In this document: positions 8,303 through 17,801 of the stretch, in pieces
Layout: every line of letters begins with the position of its first letter
How positions within the stretch are numbered: position 1 is the stretch's first letter
DNA from: Marinimicrobium koreense
GTDB taxonomy: Bacteria; Pseudomonadota; Gammaproteobacteria; Pseudomonadales; Cellvibrionaceae
Assembly: GCF_003762925.1 (NCBI RefSeq)
Contig: NZ_RJUK01000001.1
Coordinates: 868,001-932,000, forward strand
Direction of reading: 5' to 3'
DNA: 64,000 bases
Made by a program: the position numbers and the translations under genes
The notes under the pieces: generated by a model
Databases searched by the model: none
Told to the model about the DNA's origin: nothing
The model's input: only the letters and a program-made list of their open reading frames with translations

Positions 8303-9199
8303 TCACTTTTCCAGGTGTTTCTTAAAGAAGTCGATGGTGCGCGACCAGGCCAACTCCGCCGCCTCTTTGTCATAGCGGGGCGTGGAGTCGTTGTGAAAGC
8401 CATGGTTGGCGCCCTCATAGGTGAAAATCTCGTAGTTGACTCCGTGTTCTTCCAGCGCTTTTTCATACTCCGAATACTGACTGTTAATACGTTGATCCAG
8501 CTCTCCCAGATGGATTTGCAGAGGGGCCTGAATGTTTTTCACGGTGTCCAGATCGGCTGGCGATCCGTAGTAAGGGACCGCCGCCTGAATCAGGTCGAAA
8601 TGCTCGGCGGCCAGACGGTTGGCGACGCTGCCACCAAAGCAGAAGCCCACTACACCCAGCTTACCATTGCTGTTTTCCACCGCTCGGGCGTGCTCCGCCG
8701 CGGCCACCAGGTCGGCAAACACCTTCTCACCATCCAGCCCCGCCTGTAGCGCACGGCCCTCGTCATCGTTGCCCGGGTACCCACCCACCGGATGAAGCGC
8801 ATCCGGAGCAAAGGCGATAAACCCTGCCTTGGCCAGTCGTCGTGCCACATCTTTGATGTAGGGATTGAGTCCCCGATTCTCGTGCACCACCAGGACCACA
8901 GGAGCGGGCCCTGTGAGCTCACTGGGATACACCAGATACCCTCGGCCCTCACCGTGCCCCTTGGGGGAATTGAAAGTTTGATAGCTCGGCCGGATATCCG
9001 GATCATTGAACGAAACCTGCTCCGCCAGCGCATAGTTGGGCAGCAGGGCGCTCATCAGGGTAGTGGCGGTATAGCCGCCCACGGCCACTCCGGTCAGACC
9101 ACGCAGAAACTGGCGTCGATTGATCGCGCCGTGAGCGTACTGATCGTAAAGCTCGAACGCCTGGGGAGGGATATCGGTTGTGCGGTTGCGCTGACTCAT
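8303..9199 (-). CDS. Dienelactone hydrolase family protein with Tat-type signal
   Basis: Alpha/beta hydrolase of the dienelactone hydrolase family. The catalytic triad is visible: Cys187 in GFCFGG, Asp235 in GELDQR and His266 in GANHGFHND. The N terminus has a twin-arginine-like motif (INRRQFLRGL, residues 27-35) followed by a hydrophobic stretch ending near ALA, so export by the Tat system is likely, as in YghX-type relatives. I chose ATG 9199 (AGG eight bases upstream) over the longest frame start at 9286. Substrate unknown. Confidence 0.9.
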   Translation of the reverse strand: MSQRNRTTDIPPQAFELYDQYAHGAINRRQFLRGLTGVAVGGYTATTLMSALLPNYALAEQVSFNDPDIRPSYQTFNSPKGHGEGRGYLVYPSELTGPAPVVLVVHENRGLNPYIKDVARRLAKAGFIAFAPDALHPVGGYPGNDDEGRALQAGLDGEKVFADLVAAAEHARAVENSNGKLGVVGFCFGGSVANRLAAEHFDLIQAAVPYYGSPADLDTVKNIQAPLQIHLGELDQRINSQYSEYEKALEEHGVNYEIFTYEGANHGFHNDSTPRYDKEAAELAWSRTIDFFKKHLEK

Positions 9200-10176
9200 C
9201 GGGACTGCCTTATGAATTGTATGGTTCATTACAAGCCAACTAAGGCCTGCCAATGGTTGTGAGTGGGGACCTGCTCCAGTCGGCAACTACAGCCGTTGGC
9301 GTGTTGGGGCGCAGACGTGCCGCCTTTTGCTGTATCTGCGACAAAAACCCCGGTCGCAGCCGAGATCCGTTAAGACGCAACGCGAGGGATTCATAGTGAC
9401 TAAGTAGGCGGCGTAGTTGTGATCAATCATAGTGAAACCCTGGTTTTTAGGAGGGGATGTTCCCTCCGTCCTGAAGACCCTTTCCCCGGCATTCTCCCCT
9501 AAGGTTCTGGCCGGAGTACTGGTTCAGTATCTCTTTTCTATGACGAAACTCAAGCCCATTACTTATCTTAACCTGTTGGTTTTAAAGCTGTTTATTATAC
9601 GCGCTAGTAATTTGAGTTGATTTTTCCTAAGTTGAATGTCTTCCATTTCAACTAGTTAGAGACAAGGCGGTGGACATCATGTTTAAGCTTCCGACCGTTT
9701 CATAGAGTATAAGAATTAACATATAGCTATATTATTCTGAATAAGTATACACCTGTATCTACGGAACCGCCCCGGCAGACATGAATTCAACGGTCGTCCA
9801 AGTGAGACGTTTGGCGCCTAATATCGAGCCTAACGACTTTCACCGGCGCAGATGAGTGCATCACGCCAAGCGAAGAATTTTCCCAGTATTATTTTCTGCA
9901 CCAATCAATAGGCATGCATTGATTAATAACTTAAAGGTGTGACGCACTTCACATTGGTGACGTGTAATGCTACAACCTGTCACTAAAGATTTGATTTGAG
10001 AGGTTTTGTACGCGAGGCGGGATGTCCAACGCAGTCTGCGGTCGCTCCTCGCGCTCAGCACGGTGTTTCTATGTGCCACGTAACACCTGTTGGTCGTTCG
10101 GAGCATCAATATAGAGCCGTAAAGCGTAAGCGCCTCCTAGCGCCAAACGAAGTCGAAGACATTGAGGGCGAAATTA
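9200..10176. other. Long non-coding stretch at the left edge of the accessory island
   Basis: About 980 bases without a convincing gene. Short open frames occur (for example 9432-9620) but lack ribosome binding sites and recognisable sequence. Composition changes from GC-rich to AT-rich between roughly 9.4 and 9.8 kb, then returns to mixed composition. I see no tRNA, integrase or terminal repeat. It is the most likely left border of the island. Confidence 0.5.
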
Positions 10177-11238
10177 GTGACAGGTAGCATTTTTTCATCG
10201 ATAGACAAAGTCGAGCAAGCCGAGTCGCTCGCTGGAATGGGCGGGCCGAATTCAAGGATGGCATACAGCAATAGAGTCGCTTGGCAGATGGCGTGCTATT
10301 CTGAGTTGGCTTACCTTAAGTTTGATGAACCTAAAATCGATGAGAGGGTATTGGCCAAACTTGAAGAGCTTTTCAAAGGGCGTATAAAACATAAAAAGCT
10401 GCAGAAGGTACTTCCAGCATTGGAGCTTTTGTCGCATGACCCGGTTGAACAACAAGAGAGGCTGTTGTCTGACTTGAGGGTTCTCAATATATCTCTGGTG
10501 AAAACGTTTAGCACTGGAAACACTCAAGCAATTTTGTTGGTATCCGAGAAGTACGCCGTCCTTGCTTTTAGGGGAACGGAAGCGACGTGCATTGGCGATA
10601 TAAAATCAGACGTGTCAGCAAGCACCATTGACTGTATCACCGAAGGAAAGGTTCATTCCGGTTTCAGCGAAGCATTTAATCTAGTTGAGAGCGAAGTAGT
10701 CTCGGCATTGAAAGATCCTGGACTTCGGAACAAGCCATTGTATTTCACTGGCCACAGTTTAGGCGGTGCATTGGCAACTATTGCCGCAAAACGAATTACA
10801 CATAAGGGAGGAAACGCAGCATGCTATACTTTTGGTGCTCCCAGGGTAGGGGATGATACGTGGATATCCGAGATAAAAACACCGATTTACCGTTTAGTCA
10901 ACGCGGCTGATGGCGTGACGATGATGCCCCCTGGGCATGCTTTTATACAGACCTTGAGTTGGGTTTTGAGGTTGATTCCCGCCGTGGGAATATCCGCTTC
11001 AAGTTGGATACTGTCGAGATTCAGCGGATATATTCACGGGGGAAATATGCGATACCTCACAAACTGCCGAAAAGGAAATTATAAGAAGGTGAAGCTGCTT
11101 TACACCGTGAACATCTTTTATCGAGCTAAAGGCATGATTGTTAACAAGATGCCATGGATGAACGTCTTGGCAGATCACAGTATATCTACTTATCGAGAGA
11201 AGCTCGCAACTATTGCCGTGATGAGAAATCGTCATTAG
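10177..11238 (+). CDS. Class 3 lipase family protein
   Basis: Alpha/beta hydrolase of the lipase class 3 (fungal lipase-like) family, 353 residues from a GTG at 10177 that has GAGGG eight bases upstream. Visible: the oxyanion-loop-like AVLAFRGTE, the nucleophile elbow GHSLGG (Ser194), the FGAPRVGDD segment, an aspartate in RLVNAADGVTMMPP and a histidine in YIHGGNMRYL. The N-terminal 120 residues are helical and not part of the standard domain. Near the C terminus a hydrophobic stretch (TLSWVLRLIPAVGISASSWIL) might contact membrane. No signal peptide, so it should act inside the cell. It sits at the edge of a defence-rich island and converges on the SMC operon. Its substrate and role are unknown. 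Confidence 0.85.
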   Translation: MTGSIFSSIDKVEQAESLAGMGGPNSRMAYSNRVAWQMACYSELAYLKFDEPKIDERVLAKLEELFKGRIKHKKLQKVLPALELLSHDPVEQQERLLSDLRVLNISLVKTFSTGNTQAILLVSEKYAVLAFRGTEATCIGDIKSDVSASTIDCITEGKVHSGFSEAFNLVESEVVSALKDPGLRNKPLYFTGHSLGGALATIAAKRITHKGGNAACYTFGAPRVGDDTWISEIKTPIYRLVNAADGVTMMPPGHAFIQTLSWVLRLIPAVGISASSWILSRFSGYIHGGNMRYLTNCRKGNYKKVKLLYTVNIFYRAKGMIVNKMPWMNVLADHSISTYREKLATIAVMRNRH

Positions 11239-11353
11239 ATAGCGAGAATGAAATCATCCACCTCGATAACAATGAGGAACCCAGTTGTCATATTCGATCA
11301 TGCCAGTGGGTCAGCGGAGAGAACATCCCTTGTCTGGGCCGGTGTCGACACGG

Positions 11354-12226
11354 CTATATAGTGTTGGATACTCTCCCTACTTTTCTAAGACGAATCTTGA
11401 GCGACAACATGCTCTCTTGTGTTAAGCACCATCTCTCTTTTAACACTTGTCGTATGAGCGACTGTCCAGAGTTGCTCAATGTACATTCACTTACTCTCGC
11501 ACTTTGCTGAATAAACACCTCATCTTTACAATGTCGCTTCAGCTCTTCCAGTTCCAGTGAGCTCAATTCGCTCAAGTCGGGTACTATTACCGCATCCAAA
11601 GCGGGATGAGAAAAGCCCATCTGAACGCCGGCCGGGTCAAAATCAAAGAAACCAATTCGCTCCACAGAGGACGGCAACGATGCCAGCCACGCATTGACCC
11701 GGAACGCGCTTTCGTTGTGCCCCCGATAGATAAACAAGGGATTTTGCACCCCTAGCTCTTTCAGGCCGATATCATGCCAGTGGCGCATAGCAGCGCCGTT
11801 TTCAATAACAATGACATGCGACAAGCCCCTCAATGTCAGCTCCTCCGGCCGGACCGAGAGTAGGGTACCCGGTGGGGTCAGGGCCGTTCCTGTGGATAGT
11901 TCAATCGGAAGACTATCGCCAGTGGCGACTTGAATCAGGCTTCCGAACACCGACTGGCCGGAGAGCTTTTCATCAAGCCCCTGGGCGGCCAAGTCCATTC
12001 GGTCGCCGGTCATGTCGCTGCTCACTGGATCAGAACCGGTTAGGGCGATACACTGCTGCCGCAATGCCTGCTTTTCCTCCATACTGACACAGTACTCTTT
12101 GCCTTCAATACGTCCCAGCCCCCACTGATCAATAACGGTACGCCAGCACTGATTGACTGGGGCCCGGAAGCCTCTCTCTCGCAAAAACCGCTGAATAGTT
12201 TGAAGTTGCCGTCGATTAAGGCCCAT
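11354..12226 (-). CDS. JetD/MksG-like Toprim nuclease subunit of a Wadjet-type SMC system
   Basis: Last gene of the four-gene SMC operon. A Toprim-type acidic set is visible: Glu142 in VIVIENGA, YRGHNES, then Asp195-x-Asp197 in FFDFDPAG, followed by HPALDAVIVPDL. In Wadjet and MksBEFG systems this topoisomerase VI A-like subunit cleaves plasmid DNA that the SMC motor has extruded. At 290 residues it is shorter than typical JetD proteins, which are nearer 380, so its N-terminal DNA-binding part may be reduced or different. Its start overlaps the upstream gene by 11 bases. Family call rests on context plus the Toprim motifs. Confidence 0.8.
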   Translation of the reverse strand: MGLNRRQLQTIQRFLRERGFRAPVNQCWRTVIDQWGLGRIEGKEYCVSMEEKQALRQQCIALTGSDPVSSDMTGDRMDLAAQGLDEKLSGQSVFGSLIQVATGDSLPIELSTGTALTPPGTLLSVRPEELTLRGLSHVIVIENGAAMRHWHDIGLKELGVQNPLFIYRGHNESAFRVNAWLASLPSSVERIGFFDFDPAGVQMGFSHPALDAVIVPDLSELSSLELEELKRHCKDEVFIQQSARVSECTLSNSGQSLIRQVLKERWCLTQESMLSLKIRLRKVGRVSNTI

Positions 12227-13472
12227 AGGCGATCCCGATGTCTTCTACGATGTGGTTCCCAGAGTAGTGAGGTTCGGCATGTTCCACAAAATGAATTCGG
12301 TACCTGACGCGCTCAGCTTCTGGCAGTGCCTGAACGACGTTAACCACCGTCGAAAGCCAGAGCGAAGCGTCGCAGTCAACCTTAAGAGGCTTTCGAATGT
12401 CGGTGACAGATAGCAGCCGAGCATTGTTTTTCTTCTTGAGGGCTTCTACAAACGCGCGGGCTTTGCGGACGACAGGATGCTCCGGATCCAATTCGGTGGT
12501 ACCGTGGCGAGCATCACTGACCGGCTGCCCCTGCGGAAGATCCTCACCGGGTAGCCTTTGCGCCTTGCGCAACGCGGCCTGGGCAATCGCAGCAAAGCTA
12601 TCCTCAGCATTGACTCCGTAGACATCGGCTGGCATTGCCCCGATATTGTGGCTTAACGCCTGGCCCGGTGGACGCATCACGGGCTTGGAGAGACTCAACC
12701 TTGGAGGTAAAGGACCGACCAGGGTCGGGGCCTCAGGGAGAAAATCCGGCTGATGGCTGAAGTGCACTTCGAACGCCCGTATCAGCTGGCCGAGCTCGCT
12801 GTCAGCGCGTAACCGAACCAACAGCTCGCTGAGACGGTAAAGCGTAGCCACCACCTCTTCGCGCACCCGCGAGAGTGATTTGGCAAAACCGGCAACGAAC
12901 AGATGGCGGGTGTGTCTGGGCAATCTTGATTGATCCACTACCGAGTAGACGTCCAGGCCCCGGAGGCTGTCATTGAGTCGTTGCGCCATAGCCAGTGCCC
13001 GCTCATTCTCTTTGACCCGGAGCTTGGGATCCCGCGTATGAGCATAGCCGTGCTCGATATAGTCGGAGAACCGGCGCAGACTTTCTTCAATATCATGATC
13101 GAGCTCATAGAGAGTCTCCGCGACGTCTTCGCAAAGACGATTGGCGTCCTGAATCTGACCCCGAGCCAGTACTTCGTCGTGTTCGCTGACACGCTCTTGA
13201 ATAGAGCGCCATAGTTTGTCTACATTGCCATCAGCCAAGCGTCGGTATCGGTTTTGCTGTGCATTCGCCAGCAAATTGACCACTGAGCGGGTGAGGGTGA
13301 TGGCTTCGGTGTCCCCCATTTGCCAGACTAGGTGATGCTTTTTCAGGGCCCGAATCGCTGCCTCGGTTTCCTCTGACTCCGGAATGGTGCCTCCATGATG
13401 CAGCACCGCCTCGCGAATCAGCTTTCGATGGGAATACAAAGCCTGAATTACGCCGAGGATCTCATCCGCCAT
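12216..13472 (-). CDS. Kleisin-like (JetA/MukF/MksF) subunit of a Wadjet-type SMC system
   Basis: Predicted kleisin that bridges the SMC heads. The protein of about 418 residues is largely helical, with an N-terminal winged-helix-like region (VIQALYSHRKLIREAVLHHGG), a long central helical part and an acidic/proline-rich linker (about residues 245-300) before a small C-terminal domain. I chose ATG 13472, with GGAGAG just upstream, over the longest frame start at 13517. The gene overlaps both neighbours by 11 bases. Assignment comes mainly from its position between the MukE-like and JetD-like genes; sequence similarity to JetA is not obvious by eye. Confidence 0.7.
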   Translation of the reverse strand: MADEILGVIQALYSHRKLIREAVLHHGGTIPESEETEAAIRALKKHHLVWQMGDTEAITLTRSVVNLLANAQQNRYRRLADGNVDKLWRSIQERVSEHDEVLARGQIQDANRLCEDVAETLYELDHDIEESLRRFSDYIEHGYAHTRDPKLRVKENERALAMAQRLNDSLRGLDVYSVVDQSRLPRHTRHLFVAGFAKSLSRVREEVVATLYRLSELLVRLRADSELGQLIRAFEVHFSHQPDFLPEAPTLVGPLPPRLSLSKPVMRPPGQALSHNIGAMPADVYGVNAEDSFAAIAQAALRKAQRLPGEDLPQGQPVSDARHGTTELDPEHPVVRKARAFVEALKKKNNARLLSVTDIRKPLKVDCDASLWLSTVVNVVQALPEAERVRYRIHFVEHAEPHYSGNHIVEDIGIAYGP

Positions 13473-14109
13473 GATCGAACTCTCCTTCGACCGGTGCCGT
13501 GCCTTCGGGTATTTCAATGCCTTCGTTTTCCTGAATGAATGTCAGAAGGTCATAAAATAGAGAAAACCGGGCGGTTGCCCTGTAAATAAGCTTCGAATGG
13601 CTCAACTCGACCAAATAGCCCATTTCCACCAGGCGGCTGAGAATCCGGCTGATCTGGCCATCAGGGGTCTTGTTATCGTTCAGAAACATTCGCAGCCGGC
13701 ACAGCTCGTCCAGGCGACGCTGCATTTCGGCGGACTCCTCGATAGCTTGAAGAAGCTCCGATTTACGCAGGGTTGCCCCCGCCTTAATGGGCTCTCCCCG
13801 AGGATCAGCACGCTGGGCCAGGGTCAGCCAGGCCACCAGTGGGCGGATCTGTCCACCGGTTTCCTCGAACATCGCTCGGCAGTCTTGCTTGGCCCGAGTG
13901 CTCTGGGCGTCCGCGTGCGTTAGAACAACCCCAGCTCGGTCGTTGGTCCACCTCAGACGGCGGTTCATACGCACCAAAAAATCGGAAACCAGGCGAAAAT
14001 TGTCCTCATTGGCCAGATATTTGTACTCAACCTCATTGGTGTGCCGGCAAACTAACGCGGTACCGAGCAGCTGCTCCGTCACTCGGGCGAATAGCATGGT
14101 ATCGGACAT
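13462..14109 (-). CDS. MukE/MksE/JetB-like subunit of a Wadjet-type SMC system
   Basis: A 215-residue, mostly helical protein of the size and position of MukE/MksE/JetB subunits, which bind the kleisin as winged-helix dimers. Features include FRLVSDFLVRMNRRLRW, a run giving a winged-helix pattern (GQISRILSRLVEMGYLVEL) and an acidic C-terminal tail. The start codon shares one base with the stop of the SMC gene (TGATG) and the end overlaps the kleisin-like gene by 11 bases, so stoichiometric coupled translation is likely. Confidence 0.75.
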   Translation of the reverse strand: MSDTMLFARVTEQLLGTALVCRHTNEVEYKYLANEDNFRLVSDFLVRMNRRLRWTNDRAGVVLTHADAQSTRAKQDCRAMFEETGGQIRPLVAWLTLAQRADPRGEPIKAGATLRKSELLQAIEESAEMQRRLDELCRLRMFLNDNKTPDGQISRILSRLVEMGYLVELSHSKLIYRATARFSLFYDLLTFIQENEGIEIPEGTAPVEGEFDHGG

Positions 14110-17100
14110 CAGGCGTTTTCCTCCTCGGGTAGGGCACTTAGTACATCGTCGATCTCCTCGTCGGAGATCTCAGAGTTTCCAGTGAACTCGCGTACCCCTG
14201 TTGTACGATCGAGCAAGTATCGGTGCTCAAAGTGCTGCAGTAGGTTGAAATCGGTACTGGGAAAAGCAGAGAGCATCCAAATGTTATTGTGATTGAGCAT
14301 GGTAAACAGGCTTGAGACGTTCATTGGGTCCAAACTGGCAAGCTCATCAATCGGCCAAGTCAGCTGAATTTCATGGTTGGGACATAAGTACCTCGACAAC
14401 CCCACAAAGATGACGATCAGTGCCAAATAGCTCAATCCGTTGCTGCTAGAGTCCTCAAACGACTCGTCACTGGTGACCTCGGTGGGCCGACCGCTCTCGG
14501 TCATTTTGATTTTCATGTCTACCAGCGACTCAATCTTCGTTTGTACCGTTTCCGGATCAATCAACACAATGACGGACTCTAAAGCTTCCTCGAGCGACTC
14601 CGGAGGCAGCTCATTGCTCATGATGGAATGCCAGCCACTGAATTCCTCCACAAAAAGCTTGAGCTGCTCCCATCCATCAATGGCCGTGTGTATCCGCGAT
14701 TCGAGCACCAACTCAATATTGCTGAGCGAGCCGATACGTTGATCGGTGTTGATCTTTTGCTTGAGCTGCCGGCTAACCCGAGAGACTTCTTTGGCGAGAC
14801 TATCCAGCTTCTGGTAAAAGTCGACGTAGGTACTTCCCACTGCTTTGACGGTCTCAATCTGGGCAGCTCGAATCTGGGGGATGGATCGATTCAGCAGGGT
14901 TTCCAGATCCTCAGGCAACTGTAAAAGAAAGGCGTCTGAGTACTCTTCGTAGCCTGAACTATCTTTTCGGGCCTCGACGAGCAGCTTCCAGGCCTCGTAT
15001 ACCCGGCTTTCAGGTGTCGTGTAGATCGACTCTTTGGCTTGACGAACGGAATCGATTACCTGGGATTTGACCTGCTGTTGCTCTGAAAGCAGGCTCTGAA
15101 GGTTCTGGCAAAGGTACTCCAGAGTACCTTCGGCGGCTTCACCAGGAGGTGCTTCGCCCACTTGGGTCAGGAGTGTGGTGGCGGTGCCAAGCAACTCATT
15201 TTCAGCTCGTAGCTGGCCTTCCGTGCTTTTAAGTCGATCATCGAACGCGTTCATTTCCCGGCGGTGATCCCTATGCATCTGCTCCAGTTCGCGCTGCATC
15301 TGTACCAGTGTTTCCGTCAGGACGTTCTGCTCCTCACGTTGCTTTGGAACTTCGGCCCACGTTCGAGAGAGCCAGTGGTTGTAGGTGTAAAGATCCTCGC
15401 GATAGCTCTGAACCTCACGCACTTTGGCCGCAGCCTCGTCCCACCGTTGCTTGGCGCGTGAGAGGGCTGCTTCATCCACATCCTGATCGGCCATCTTCTG
15501 CTTGTAGGTCAGCTGAATTTCGTCACTTTGCTCTATTGCGTCCAACTGAACGGCTTCAATAGACGACTCCCGACTGCGGATTTTGTCTTCTAGGTCCCCA
15601 GTTTCCTCCGATCGGACCGCCAAGGCATCGTTAATGGCTTTGTCGCGTTGAGCGATAGCGCTTTTCAGTGCTTGCTCAAAGTCCCTCTTTGCTGCGTCCA
15701 GCTCTGCTTGCTGAGCTTTACGATCGTCTTTAATATCCTGACGGCGCTGTTGGAGGTTGTCCTTATGACGTGACTGAAGTCCTTTGAGGTAGTGCGTAGC
15801 CTCTCGGCGTGCATTGGCGGCCGCTCGACGCTGGTGGTCGACTTCTCCCTGCGACAACTCCGCTTGGCGATGAGCCTCAACGGCTTCTTGGAGCTGTTCC
15901 TCAGCGCTTTTACGGGCATCTTCGGCGTTCCTTTGATAGGCCTGAGCGATATCCAATCGTTCTTGTAGGGCTTCAATGCCCTGCGCAACATCGGACTTGT
16001 CGATTTTATCCAAGTCCAGTATCAGCCCGTAGAAGCTGGCGTCTACTTGCGTCTCCACAAAATCCGGTACCAGGTCTTTGCGCTCAAGCAGCTCGGGCTG
16101 AATCAGACGACCAATCGTCTCCGTCCAGTCTGGTACGTTATTACGCAGCTCGCGCAACAGGGATTTTTCAGGAGGGTGACAAAGCCGCTCCAGCTCTTCC
16201 ACTTTACGCTTTGCAGAGGCCAATTGACGGTCACGCTTTCTGAGGGCCTCCGCACGGGAGGTACGCAGAGATTTGGCCGCATCCATGTCTATCTTGGCGC
16301 GCTCAAGATCAGTTTCCAGTCGCTCAATGTTGCTGTCGATGTCGCTGATGTGCTCACTGGCGGAGGCCTCTTCAAGCATTTCCGCTTCGGTGGGCACCAG
16401 ACTCTGCTCCAGGGTTTCCAGGCGAGCGATCTTCTGTATCAAAGGGGTGCGCTTGTCCTCCCAAGCGGCGCGTAGGGTCTCTTCCCTCCGGGAGTACTCT
16501 CTTCGAACCTCATTAGAGTACGTTTCGTAGCGGTCTTTACACCTGTCGATCTCCACTTTCAGGTCGTCAATCCGTTCGCGATGCTTTTGAATATTCTCTA
16601 GGCGGTTACTTTCAATCGCATTGAGCCGTCGGTCCCGGTCTTCGATAAGGCCCTTTTGGTTGTCAAGCAGGGCCTTGTAATGGCTTTGTGCTTGCTGCTC
16701 GCGTTCGCAGTAGCTATCGAGCTGCGCGAACTCTTCCTTCTTTGTACCCATGTCAGCCTCAAGCCAATTCTCATACTCGGCATCGGCTTTGGCGATATCT
16801 TTGGTAAGAGACTTCAGGCGGTGCTGGCAGTCGGAGGCCTTCTGGGAGAGAGCATCACGCTCTGTCTCGTAGGTCGCCTGAACCTGCTCTTTCTGTGCCC
16901 TGAGTGATAGTAGGTGGTCTTCATCAGCGGCGATCTGGGAGGCGAGGTCATTTCGTCCGGAGACAATGCCACGGACATGCCGGAGGATGATGTTCTGCAG
17001 CGACAGTCGCTCGCGGTGCTGGACAATGGCCTTTCGGATAATGGGTTCGTGAACAGCGAAGCTTCTCAGGCTCCGGAGGTTGGCACTTAACTTGGTGTTT

Positions 17101-17801
17101 CCTTTGTGTTTAGGCACTTTCGGGGGCTCATAGCTGAATTGCGTCTCCACCACCATTTGCTTTAAGCGCTCAAACATCTGGGAGCGCTTAATCAAGGTGT
17201 AGGACAGCTCTCCCATGAGCCGCATGTCAGACCCCCGCACGCCCAAGCAATACTTTTGAGCAAGGTAATGCAGGTTACGCCCGGACTGGTTGCGGCGCCG
17301 GTGCCGAGGGACGTTGTTCTGGATGATCGCCGCATAGTCGGAAATGGTCGTCACCTGAGAGCTGACCGCATCCTTATCAACCTGCTGTTTTATCAGGTGT
17401 GTGAAAATGTCAGTCGCCGCCTTACCCTCTTTAAGCAAGGCGCCAGTACTCTCATTGAAAAAGACATCCCGGCTATGCCCCTTTAGAAACCGGTAGACCA
17501 GGCCGCTGTTGTTTCGGTACACCGCGACACAGTACTCGCCATCCTCTCGCTGATAATCATAGATGAGCAAGCTCGAGGCGGTTGGTAGTACATGCTCTTG
17601 GAAAGGCTTTTTGTCTGTTGCCCTCGCGTCAAATCGACTCGGCCTACACCCGTAAAACAGTGCCAGAACCCGCAACATGGTGGTCTTTCCAGCGGCGTTT
17701 GTCCCTGAGCAGTTCGTGTGGCCATCAGTCTTGATGGAGACCGTCAGGTTCGAGTAGTAGGAATTGTGGAGGGTGATATTAGTCAATCCATACCGATTCA
17801 T
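14109..17801 (-). CDS. SMC-like ATPase (JetC/MksB-like, DUF3584-type) of a Wadjet-type system
   Basis: Motor subunit of the complex, 1230 residues. The N-terminal head has Walker A GTNAAGKT (residues 33-40); two very long charged coiled-coil regions with a central hinge-like break (about residues 560-620) follow; the C-terminal head has a signature-like SSNGLSYLAL and Walker B with the Asp-Glu pair in TWPIDELASLD (about 1152-1153). This layout is that of SMC/MukB-like proteins, and the size fits the DUF3584 family of P-loop proteins. I used ATG 17801 (GGGA just upstream) rather than the first in-frame start at 17870. It is the first gene of the leftward operon; in plasmid-defence systems the complex extrudes DNA loops on circular plasmids. 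Confidence 0.85.
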   Translation of the reverse strand: MNRYGLTNITLHNSYYSNLTVSIKTDGHTNCSGTNAAGKTTMLRVLALFYGCRPSRFDARATDKKPFQEHVLPTASSLLIYDYQREDGEYCVAVYRNNSGLVYRFLKGHSRDVFFNESTGALLKEGKAATDIFTHLIKQQVDKDAVSSQVTTISDYAAIIQNNVPRHRRRNQSGRNLHYLAQKYCLGVRGSDMRLMGELSYTLIKRSQMFERLKQMVVETQFSYEPPKVPKHKGNTKLSANLRSLRSFAVHEPIIRKAIVQHRERLSLQNIILRHVRGIVSGRNDLASQIAADEDHLLSLRAQKEQVQATYETERDALSQKASDCQHRLKSLTKDIAKADAEYENWLEADMGTKKEEFAQLDSYCEREQQAQSHYKALLDNQKGLIEDRDRRLNAIESNRLENIQKHRERIDDLKVEIDRCKDRYETYSNEVRREYSRREETLRAAWEDKRTPLIQKIARLETLEQSLVPTEAEMLEEASASEHISDIDSNIERLETDLERAKIDMDAAKSLRTSRAEALRKRDRQLASAKRKVEELERLCHPPEKSLLRELRNNVPDWTETIGRLIQPELLERKDLVPDFVETQVDASFYGLILDLDKIDKSDVAQGIEALQERLDIAQAYQRNAEDARKSAEEQLQEAVEAHRQAELSQGEVDHQRRAAANARREATHYLKGLQSRHKDNLQQRRQDIKDDRKAQQAELDAAKRDFEQALKSAIAQRDKAINDALAVRSEETGDLEDKIRSRESSIEAVQLDAIEQSDEIQLTYKQKMADQDVDEAALSRAKQRWDEAAAKVREVQSYREDLYTYNHWLSRTWAEVPKQREEQNVLTETLVQMQRELEQMHRDHRREMNAFDDRLKSTEGQLRAENELLGTATTLLTQVGEAPPGEAAEGTLEYLCQNLQSLLSEQQQVKSQVIDSVRQAKESIYTTPESRVYEAWKLLVEARKDSSGYEEYSDAFLLQLPEDLETLLNRSIPQIRAAQIETVKAVGSTYVDFYQKLDSLAKEVSRVSRQLKQKINTDQRIGSLSNIELVLESRIHTAIDGWEQLKLFVEEFSGWHSIMSNELPPESLEEALESVIVLIDPETVQTKIESLVDMKIKMTESGRPTEVTSDESFEDSSSNGLSYLALIVIFVGLSRYLCPNHEIQLTWPIDELASLDPMNVSSLFTMLNHNNIWMLSAFPSTDFNLLQHFEHRYLLDRTTGVREFTGNSEISDEEIDDVLSALPEEENA

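Noticed and set aside
9432-9620. Possible small gene in the left island border
   Set aside because: 62 codons with no ribosome binding site at the right spacing, no recognisable sequence, and lying in a composition transition.
10001-10160. Possible integron attC-like or structured element (CGCGAGG ... CCTCGCG arms)
   Set aside because: Arms are short with a long loop and the conserved attC core sites are not present.
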